From: an uncultured Erysipelotrichaceae bacterium
GTDB taxonomy: Bacteria; Bacillota_I; Bacilli_A; RF39; UBA660
Reading direction: 5' to 3'
DNA: 8,932 nt
Assembly: GCA_902766815.1 (NCBI GenBank)
Contig: CACXEZ010000158.1
Coordinates: 1 to 8,932, forward strand
This document shows, piece by piece, positions 1 to 5,643 of the stretch (position 1 is the first letter of the stretch; each line of letters opens with the position of its first letter). Made by a program: the position numbers and the translations under genes. Under the pieces are notes generated by a model, which did no database searches, was not told where the DNA came from, and was given only the letters and a program-made list of their open reading frames with translations.

Positions 1-740
1 ATAATTATCAAAAAATATTAGATATTAACCCAGATATGATTGTAACCTGTGCCTACGGCCAAATCATTCCAGAAGAAGTAATTAATTACCCAAAATACGG
101 TTCCATTAATGTTCATGGTTCCCTACTACCAAAACTAAGAGGCGGAGCCCCTATTCACTGGGCTATTATTAACGGAGAGAAAGCAACAGGTATTACAGTC
201 ATGAAAATGAGTAAATTAATGGATGCTGGAGATATCATTAGTCAAACCTCTTTACCTATAGGAGAAGATGAAATACTAGATTCCTTATATGAAAGAATGT
301 CACTATTAGGTAAAAACTTATTATTAGAAACCATTCCTAACATCATAGCTGGAAGTGCCACTTATCAAAAACAAGATGAAACCAAAGTAACCTTCGGATA
401 CAATATTACCAAGGAAAATGAAAAAATAGACTTTTCCAAAACAAAAGAAGAAATTAAAAATCTGGTACGAGGATTAAACTCTATTCCAGGTGCTTACTGT
501 TACTTAGAAGAAAAAAGAATGAAAATTTTTGAAGTGATTCCAGTAAATAGCAAGAAAGAATTTACTACTTATCAAAATGGAGAAATCATTGAATTAGAAT
601 CAGACGGATTCATCTGCAAATGCCAAAATGGCCTAATCAAAGTAACAGATATTGGAATAGAAGGAAAGAAAAGATGCAAAGTACATGATTACTTAAATGG
701 AATAGATAAAAATAAATTGATCGGTAAGGTGTTAAAATGA
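1..740 (+). CDS. fmt: Methionyl-tRNA formyltransferase, 5'-truncated by the window edge
   Basis: Transfers a formyl group from 10-formyl-tetrahydrofolate to Met-tRNA(fMet) in the cytoplasm, marking it for initiation. The frame is open from base 3, so the gene starts outside the window; the first ATG at 36 is an internal methionine. About 245 residues are visible, against roughly 310 for the family, so about 65 N-terminal residues are missing. Seen directly: the formyltransferase catalytic motif NVHGSLLPKLRGGAPIHWA, with the catalytic Asn (codon 108-110) and His (114-116), and the catalytic Asp in MDAGD (222-224). The C-terminal half (about 400-740) matches the family's tRNA-binding domain, including the FSKTKEEIKNLVRGLNSIPGA stretch. 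The TGA stop overlaps the ATG of the next gene (ATGA, 737-740), implying translational coupling. A second in-frame stop (TAA) follows immediately. Identification is firm. Confidence 0.97.
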   Translation, partial: NYQKILDINPDMIVTCAYGQIIPEEVINYPKYGSINVHGSLLPKLRGGAPIHWAIINGEKATGITVMKMSKLMDAGDIISQTSLPIGEDEILDSLYERMSLLGKNLLLETIPNIIAGSATYQKQDETKVTFGYNITKENEKIDFSKTKEEIKNLVRGLNSIPGAYCYLEEKRMKIFEVIPVNSKKEFTTYQNGEIIELESDGFICKCQNGLIKVTDIGIEGKKRCKVHDYLNGIDKNKLIGKVLK

Positions 741-1540
741 TAAAGAAAAAGAATAAAAACGAACAACAAGCAACAGAGAATCAAAGTTTTTTTGATAAAT
801 ATAAAACAGATAAGAAATATAAAGCCAAAGTACAATTAATTGGCTATGGTATATTTATATTAATTTTAATCGCCTACTTAAATATTTCTAATATGAATGC
901 TACATCTCATGGAAATATCACTACACTAAAAAACGAAATAAATAACAAAGAAACATCTGCAACAACAGAAGATAAAAAAATAGATTTATTAGAAAAAATT
1001 AATAATAATTACGAATATACCATCAACACAACAATCATCACTAATGAAGAAGAGAAAGAAGTAAAATATTCAGGTAGAAGCGCTAAAAACAATATGGAAA
1101 TCACAAAAGAAATCAATACCACAACCATAAATTATTATAAAGTAGATTCAAGATACTATAAAAAAGATAATGATACCTATGAATTAGCAAGAGAAGAAGA
1201 TATCTATGACGTAGTAGGAAAAGAATACATCGAGTTAAATGATGTAAAAGAGTACATTGATAAATCTAGCTTAGATCATGTAACAGAATATAGCACTGGC
1301 AAAAAAGAATATGTTTATCACTTAAAAGTAAAAGAAATCATCAAAAGTTATCAAGGACAAGATGAAGTAGAAATAAAAATCATAGAAGAAAATAATATTT
1401 TAACAATCATAATTGATTATACCAACCTAATGAAACTTTTTTCAGAAGAACTAAAAGAGTGTATGATAGAATACACCTATCAAAACATTGATTCCGTAGA
1501 AGAATTCACTATCATAGAAGAAGATAATAATAAGGAGTGA
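737..1540 (+). CDS. Unrecognised single-pass membrane protein, large extracytoplasmic domain
   Basis: I do not recognise this 267-residue protein and assign no function. The N-terminus (1-31) is highly charged and Lys-rich, followed by one hydrophobic helix (about 32-48, VQLIGYGIFILILIAYL). There is no lipobox or cleavage motif, so a signal-anchored protein with its C-terminus outside is likely. Residues 60-85 look like a polar linker. Residues 90-265 alternate Tyr/Ile/Val with charged residues (YEYTINTTI, VKYSGRS, INYYKVDSRYYKK, YVYHLKVKEI, LTIIIDYTN), suggesting a beta-rich fold. By general pattern this recalls lipoprotein-like or LolA-like beta domains, but that is only a guess. It carries one Cys (242), so disulfides are unlikely. 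The start overlaps the fmt stop by 4 bp with AAGGTG at 726-731. It ends in tandem stops TGA TAG. Position suggests co-transcription with fmt, the SDR gene and asnB. Confidence 0.85.
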   Translation: MIKKKNKNEQQATENQSFFDKYKTDKKYKAKVQLIGYGIFILILIAYLNISNMNATSHGNITTLKNEINNKETSATTEDKKIDLLEKINNNYEYTINTTIITNEEEKEVKYSGRSAKNNMEITKEINTTTINYYKVDSRYYKKDNDTYELAREEDIYDVVGKEYIELNDVKEYIDKSSLDHVTEYSTGKKEYVYHLKVKEIIKSYQGQDEVEIKIIEENNILTIIIDYTNLMKLFSEELKECMIEYTYQNIDSVEEFTIIEEDNNKE

Positions 1541-1546
1541 TAGCCA

Positions 1547-2281
1547 TTGAAAAATGTCGTATTAATAACAGGAGCAAGTAGTGGTATTGGATATTCTACT
1601 GCTGAAGTTTTTGCCCAAAAAGGTCATGATGTAATTATTCATTACTTAACCCATGAAAAAGAGGCAAAAACTTTAGCTAAATATCTAGAAGAAACCTATC
1701 AAAGCAATACCTTATGTATCAAAGCAGATCTAAGAAAAGAACAAGAAATAGAAGAGATGATAAATACCATAATAGAATACTACGGTAAATTAGATGTAGT
1801 AGTCAATAATGCTGGAATAGCAATAGACACTACCTTTGAAGATAAAACCACTGAAAATTTCAAAAAAACATTAGAAGTAAATTTAATCGGAACATTCTTA
1901 GTAAGTAAGTATGCATCAAAAATAATGATACAAAATAAAAAAGGATGTATTATCAATATTAGCAGTACCAACAGTATTGATTCTTATTATCCATATAGTA
2001 TGGACTATGACTCATCCAAAGCAGGAATAAATCTATTAACCAAAAATTTAGCAGTAGAATTTTCTCCCTACATCAGAGTAAATGCCATAGCTCCAGGATG
2101 GGTAAATACACCTATGAATCAAGAATTAGATAATGACTACGTAGAAGCAGAAACTAAAAAAATAGCTTTAAAAAGATTTGCTGAACCAGTAGAAATTGCT
2201 AAAATAATTTATTTTTTATCATGTGATGAAGCTAGCTACATCAACGGAAGTATCATCGTAGCAGATGGGGGAAGAATATAG
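1547..2281 (+). CDS. FabG-like short-chain dehydrogenase/reductase, TTG start
   Basis: Cytoplasmic NAD(P)(H)-dependent oxidoreductase of the classical SDR family. The 244 residues equal the usual FabG (3-oxoacyl-ACP reductase) length. Motifs in order: dinucleotide-binding TGASSGIG (8-15), KADL (59-62), NNAG (87-90), the structural Asn in VNLIG (112), the catalytic Ser in INISS (140), and YDSSK giving Tyr154 and Lys158, followed by the PG motif in IAPGWVNTPM. The Ser-Tyr spacing is 14, one longer than in E. coli FabG. The start is TTG at 1547, chosen because AAGGAG (1532-1537) lies 9 nt upstream and the Rossmann strand begins at once; no ATG fits. The gap to the upstream gene is 6 nt. No other fatty-acid synthesis gene is visible, so the substrate is open: a second FabG-type reductase or a sugar/alcohol dehydrogenase are both possible. 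The class is certain, the substrate is not. Confidence 0.93.
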   Translation: MKNVVLITGASSGIGYSTAEVFAQKGHDVIIHYLTHEKEAKTLAKYLEETYQSNTLCIKADLRKEQEIEEMINTIIEYYGKLDVVVNNAGIAIDTTFEDKTTENFKKTLEVNLIGTFLVSKYASKIMIQNKKGCIINISSTNSIDSYYPYSMDYDSSKAGINLLTKNLAVEFSPYIRVNAIAPGWVNTPMNQELDNDYVEAETKKIALKRFAEPVEIAKIIYFLSCDEASYINGSIIVADGGRI

Positions 2282-2296
2282 AAAAGAGGTAATGAT

Positions 2297-4117
2297 ATGT
2301 GTGGAATTAATGGAATTATAACCAAAGAAAAAAATAAAAAAGAATTAATAAAAAAGATGAATGATAAAATTATTCATCGTGGTCCTAATTCCGAAGGTAC
2401 CTATATAGATGACACCCTAGCTTTAGGACAAAGAAGATTATCAATCATTGACCTAAGTGGTGGCGATCAACCTATCTACAATGAAGATAAAAGTATTTTA
2501 ATTGTCTATAATGGAGAAATTTATAATTTTAAAGAATTAAAAAATGAACTAAAAAATCATACTTTCACTACTAAAACTGATACAGAAGTATTAGTTCATG
2601 GCTACGAAGAATGGGGAACTGATATCGTAAAGAAATTAAGAGGTATGTTTGCTTTCTGTATTTATGATAAAAATAAAAATGAACTATTCATCGCAAGAGA
2701 TCATTTTGGTATTAAGCCATTATATTACTATCAGACAGATGAAGTATTTTTGTTTGGATCAGAAATAAAAAGTTTCCTAGACATACCCGGATTTAAAAAA
2801 GAATTGAATAAAGAAATGCTAGGTGCCTACCTGACATTTAGCTTTACACCAGGTGAAAAAACATTCTTCAAAAATGTATATAAACTTGCTCCCGGCCATT
2901 ACATGAAAGTAAATACCAAAACAAAAGAAATACAAATAGAAAAGTATTTTACTCTAAAATTCACTAGCACGCAAAAAAAATATGAAGAAGTAGTAAATGA
3001 CATTTCAAAATCTATGAAAGAATCGGTAAAATATCATTTAATTAGTGATGTAGAAGTAGGATCATTTCTCTCGAGTGGAATTGATTCATCGTATCTAGTA
3101 AGTCTAGCCAGACCAGATAAAACTTATACAGTAGGATATGAAAATAAAAAGTATAGTGAAATTAATTATGCTAAAGATCTAACAGATAGACTAGGAATAA
3201 AAAATATATCTAGTAAAATCAGTAAAGAAGAATATAAGAATGCTATTAGTGATGTATTCTATCATATGGATGAGCCAACCACGGATGCCTGCAGCATTGC
3301 CGTATATTTCCTATCAAAATTAGCAAGTAAAGATGTAAAAGTAGTCTTGTCAGGAGAAGGTGCCGATGAATTCTTTGGAGGCTATAACAGTTATGATGAT
3401 AATCCTTATACAAAACTACCGCTATTCTTAAGAAAAATAATTGCATCTATCTGTAAGATATTACCTAAAAACAAATACACAAGATACCTAATAAGAAGAG
3501 GAAAATCCCTAGAAGAATCCTACGTTAGTATTAATCGAAATTTTTATGATGATGAATTAAAAGATATCTTAAAATTTAATAACTATCTAAAGAATAAAGA
3601 TATCTTAAAAGATACTTATTTAGAATATAAAAACGAAAATGAATTAAACAAAAAACTTGCCATTGATATCAGATATTGGCTAACAGATAATATCTTACTA
3701 ATTGTAGATAAAATGACTATGGCATTCTCTATAGAATCCCGTGTACCATTTACAGACATAGAAATATTTAAACTAGCAAGTACCTTACCCAAAGAATATA
3801 AAGTAAGAAATAAAACTACCAAAGCCGCTCTAAGAGATGCTGCCAAAAGAGATATTCCAAATGAAAGTTACAAGAAAAAGAAACTAGGTTTTCCAGTACC
3901 AATCAGAGAATGGATTAAAGAAGATGATTTTTATGAGGAAATAAAAAATACATTCTCTTTAAGTATAGCAGATGAACTATTTCAAAAAGATAATATCATG
4001 AAATTACTAGATGATCATAAAAATGGAATAAAAGATAACTATAGAAGAATCTGGGCCATATATAGTTTTCTAAAATGGTATGAAGTATTTTTTTTAGAAA
4101 AGAAAGAAGCAAAGTAG
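2297..4117 (+). CDS. asnB: Asparagine synthetase B, glutamine-hydrolysing
   Basis: Makes asparagine from aspartate, glutamine and ATP in the cytoplasm. The 606 residues are near the usual bacterial length. N-terminal class-II amidotransferase domain (1-about 190): nucleophile Cys2 in MCGINGI, HRGPNSEG (27-34), Arg47 in RRLSIIDL, YNGEIYN (71-77) and Asp95 in TDTEVL. The synthetase domain carries the ATP pyrophosphatase loop SSGIDSS (259-265, a common variant of SGGxDS), DEPTTDACS (325-333), SGEGADEFFGGY (352-363) and DKMTMAFSIESRVPF (471-485). All key residues are present, so it should be active. The start must be 2297 because the nucleophile follows Met1 directly; the ATG at 2292 is out of frame. 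AGAGGT (2285-2290) is the ribosome binding site. It follows the SDR gene by 15 nt and ends 15 nt from a convergent gene. Without a tRNA or other amino-acid gene nearby, its regulation is unclear. Confidence 0.97.
   Translation: MCGINGIITKEKNKKELIKKMNDKIIHRGPNSEGTYIDDTLALGQRRLSIIDLSGGDQPIYNEDKSILIVYNGEIYNFKELKNELKNHTFTTKTDTEVLVHGYEEWGTDIVKKLRGMFAFCIYDKNKNELFIARDHFGIKPLYYYQTDEVFLFGSEIKSFLDIPGFKKELNKEMLGAYLTFSFTPGEKTFFKNVYKLAPGHYMKVNTKTKEIQIEKYFTLKFTSTQKKYEEVVNDISKSMKESVKYHLISDVEVGSFLSSGIDSSYLVSLARPDKTYTVGYENKKYSEINYAKDLTDRLGIKNISSKISKEEYKNAISDVFYHMDEPTTDACSIAVYFLSKLASKDVKVVLSGEGADEFFGGYNSYDDNPYTKLPLFLRKIIASICKILPKNKYTRYLIRRGKSLEESYVSINRNFYDDELKDILKFNNYLKNKDILKDTYLEYKNENELNKKLAIDIRYWLTDNILLIVDKMTMAFSIESRVPFTDIEIFKLASTLPKEYKVRNKTTKAALRDAAKRDIPNESYKKKKLGFPVPIREWIKEDDFYEEIKNTFSLSIADELFQKDNIMKLLDDHKNGIKDNYRRIWAIYSFLKWYEVFFLEKKEAK
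3560..3610 (+). repeat. 15-nt direct repeat pair with internal palindrome, inside asnB
   Basis: The 15-nt word AAAGATATCTTAAAA occurs at 3560-3574 and again at 3596-3610, 36 nt apart. Each copy holds the 10-bp palindrome AAGATATCTT. Both encode the pentapeptide KDILK in the same frame, in the variable middle of the synthetase domain. Most likely a by-product of repeated codons in AT-rich DNA rather than a regulatory element. Confidence 0.5.
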
Positions 4118-4151
4118 AAAAACTATGAAAAATTAGACTTTTCTTTTTTTT
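4116..4151 (+). terminator. Weak candidate terminator after asnB
   Basis: AGAAAA (4116-4121) can pair with TTTTCT (4139-4144) across a 17-nt loop, followed by a T run to 4151. The stem has one G-C pair, so it would be weak. It starts in the asnB stop codon and extends into the 3' end of the convergent radical SAM gene. It is the only terminator-like element in the 15-nt gap. Confidence 0.25.
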
Positions 4152-5068
4152 GCTCCTTGATAAGTATTTCTTTCCTTGAAGGCCTTGTCAATATCATTAA
4201 GCAAACAAAACTTTTTTATTAGCCATTTAGGTTCTATTAGTTGTAGTGGATCAGGATCAGAAGTAATACGATGAATAACAACTTTAGGATTTAAGTATTC
4301 TAATTGAGAAACAACAATATCAATATACTCATCTTTAGTTAAAATATGAAATTTTTCCTGCTGATACATTTCAGAAATTTTAGTATCTTTACTAATATTT
4401 AACATATGTATTTTAATACCATCTATCTGTAAATCATCTAAATATTTCACAGTTTCAATCATCATATCTTTTGTTTCATAAGGAAGACCATTAATAATAT
4501 GAACTACAACTTCTATCTTTCTTTTTTGTAACTTTCTTACCATATTCTCAAACTGTTCTAAACTATGACATCGATTAATTAAAATAGAAGTTCTTTCATG
4601 AATTGTTTGTAGGCCAAGTTCTATAGTAAGATGAGTTCTTTGATTTAACTCATCTAAATAATCTAACACATCATCATCAATAGCATCTGGTCTAGTAGCA
4701 ATCGCAATACCAATAACATCAGGTATTTTTAAAACAGATTCATATTTTTCTTTTAATATTTTTAAAGGAGCATATGTATTAGTGTGAGCTTGGAAATAAG
4801 CAATATATTTACTATTAGGCCACTTCTTATCTATTTTATCTTTTACCTCATAAAATTGCTCTTCTAAATTTTTTGTAACATCTCCACCAAATTCTCCACT
4901 ACCTGATTTAGAACAATAAATACAACCACCATACCCAACCTTACCATCAATATTAGGACAAGTAAATCCCACATTAAGACTAATTTTTACTACTTTTGCT
5001 TGATATTTTTGCTTCAGATGATAATTTAGGGTATGGTATCTTTTGTTATCTAAAGTATATTGAAACAT
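4133..5068 (-). CDS. ytqA: TIGR01212/YtqA-family radical SAM protein
   Basis: A 311-residue radical SAM enzyme, close to the length of B. subtilis YtqA and E. coli YhcC. The [4Fe-4S] cysteines lie in FTCPNIDGKVGYGGCIYC: Cys37, Cys49 and Cys52, the CxxC pair preceded by the stretched spacing typical of this family and of Elp3-like enzymes. Other family hallmarks: YFQAHTNTYAP (91-101), GIAIATRPDAI (120-130), ELGLQTIHERT (150-160) and HIINGLPYETKDMM. Family knowledge as I recall it: YtqA (MnmL) works with the methyltransferase YtqB (MnmM) in making the mnm5 group of wobble uridine in Gram-positive tRNA; YhcC is less well defined. No ytqB-like gene is next to it here. ATG at 5068 is preceded by AGAAGGG 5 nt upstream. 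The C-terminus is Lys/Arg-rich (AKKRKV), encoded by an A-rich tract. Monocistronic, transcribed toward asnB. Family is firm, reaction is inferred. Confidence 0.93.
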   Translation of the reverse strand: MFQYTLDNKRYHTLNYHLKQKYQAKVVKISLNVGFTCPNIDGKVGYGGCIYCSKSGSGEFGGDVTKNLEEQFYEVKDKIDKKWPNSKYIAYFQAHTNTYAPLKILKEKYESVLKIPDVIGIAIATRPDAIDDDVLDYLDELNQRTHLTIELGLQTIHERTSILINRCHSLEQFENMVRKLQKRKIEVVVHIINGLPYETKDMMIETVKYLDDLQIDGIKIHMLNISKDTKISEMYQQEKFHILTKDEYIDIVVSQLEYLNPKVVIHRITSDPDPLQLIEPKWLIKKFCLLNDIDKAFKERNTYQGAKKRKV

Positions 5069-5092
5069 ATTATCCCTTCTTTCTAATTCCTA

Positions 5093-5121
5093 ATTTTAAC
5101 ATAAAACATTTCAATTAAAAA
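5093..5121 (-). promoter_or_regulatory. Candidate promoter of the radical SAM gene
   Basis: Reading the minus strand, TGTTAAAAT forms an extended -10 (TAAAAT at 5098-5093, TG at 5101-5100). The -35 position, 17 nt away (5121-5116), reads TTTTTA and is poor. The predicted start lies near 5086, giving a very short leader before the AGAAGGG ribosome site at 5080-5074. Confidence 0.45.
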
Positions 5122-5125
5122 GTAT

Positions 5126-5154
5126 TTTACTTTCACTATTTTTCATGATATACT
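5126..5154 (+). promoter_or_regulatory. Promoter of the yvlD-lgt operon
   Basis: TTTACT (5126-5131) as -35, an exact 17-nt spacer, and TATACT (5149-5154) as -10 with an extended TG at 5146-5147. This is a good vegetative sigma-A type promoter. Transcription would begin near 5161, only about 7 nt before the ribosome binding site. It lies back to back with the promoter of the radical SAM gene. Confidence 0.7.
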
Positions 5155-5167
5155 AAAAAAGAAATAT

Positions 5168-5172
5168 GGGAG
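5168..5172 (+). promoter_or_regulatory. Ribosome binding site that decides the yvlD start
   Basis: GGGAG at 5168-5172 directly abuts the in-frame ATG at 5173, leaving no spacer, so that ATG cannot use it. The in-frame GTG at 5182 is 9 nt downstream, an ideal distance. The start is therefore placed at GTG 5182. Confidence 0.65.
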
Positions 5173-5181
5173 ATGAATCAT

Positions 5182-5643
5182 GTGAAAAAAACAATGATAA
5201 TAGAAGAAAAAAATAATTTGAAAGAAAAGAAATTAAAAAGATTAGTTAGTAATCCCATCTTTGAATGGTTACTTTATATGTTGGGCTATGCCATAGTATT
5301 AATTAGTATCTCATGCCTATTTCATAAAACATTCTATATTGATCCTAATTATTATGGACTATATGCTCTGATAGCATCTATAATTATTTATATATTAAAT
5401 CAAACAATAAAACCTATTTTATTTTACATTACCTTACCAATTACAGCTCTAACTTTCGGATTATTTTATCCTATTCTAAATGTATTTATTTTATATATTA
5501 CAAGCTTTATACTAGGTAGTCACTTTCAAATTCATGGAATCATCCTACCATTCATAATAGCCATATTAATATCAATATTAAATCTATTTATGGAAGGAAT
5601 GATTATCAAACCAATTATTCATAAAGGAAAGGTGGTAAAATGA
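5182..5643 (+). CDS. YvlD-type PF04020 membrane protein (annotated as phage holin family)
   Basis: A small integral membrane protein, 153 residues from the GTG start chosen here (three fewer than from ATG 5173). A charged Lys/Glu-rich N-terminus (about 25 residues) is followed by four hydrophobic helices: roughly GYAIVLISISCLF, LYALIASIIIYILN, the LFYITLPITALTFGLFYPILNVFILYI segment, and ILPFIIAILISILNLFM. The pattern N-x3-KPILFYITLPITALTFGLF...N, then GSHFQIHGI and a last helix, is the hallmark of PF04020, which includes B. subtilis YvlD. Databases often label it phage holin family, but nothing phage-like is nearby and no lysis role is implied. Its molecular function is not known to me. In B. 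subtilis yvlD lies just upstream of hprK-lgt; here its TGA stop overlaps the lgt ATG by 4 bp. Family confidence is high, function unknown. Confidence 0.85.
   Translation: MKKTMIIEEKNNLKEKKLKRLVSNPIFEWLLYMLGYAIVLISISCLFHKTFYIDPNYYGLYALIASIIIYILNQTIKPILFYITLPITALTFGLFYPILNVFILYITSFILGSHFQIHGIILPFIIAILISILNLFMEGMIIKPIIHKGKVVK

Noticed and set aside
259..265. Idea that SSGIDSS instead of SGGxDS in AsnB marks an inactive synthetase (residue numbers of the protein).
   Set aside because: The variant is familiar in functional AsnB proteins, and all other ATP-binding and amidotransferase residues are present.
738..743. Tandem stops TGA TAA after fmt and TGA TAG after the next gene, suggesting UGA might be read as Trp with the true stop one codon later.
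   Set aside because: I saw no in-frame TGA inside any gene, and the Trp codons I checked are TGG. The genes use the standard bacterial code.
1780..1971. Minus-strand open frame within the SDR gene.
   Set aside because: It lies wholly inside a well-supported gene, has no ribosome site of note and no recognisable protein features.
3246..3846. Two minus-strand open frames within asnB (3246-3446 and 3616-3846).
   Set aside because: Both are antisense to conserved asnB motifs and have odd low-complexity composition, as expected for shadow frames.
5182..5643. Phage holin or prophage remnant, because PF04020 is often labelled phage holin family.
   Set aside because: No endolysin, structural or integrase genes are nearby. 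The sequence and the lgt linkage fit the chromosomal YvlD type.
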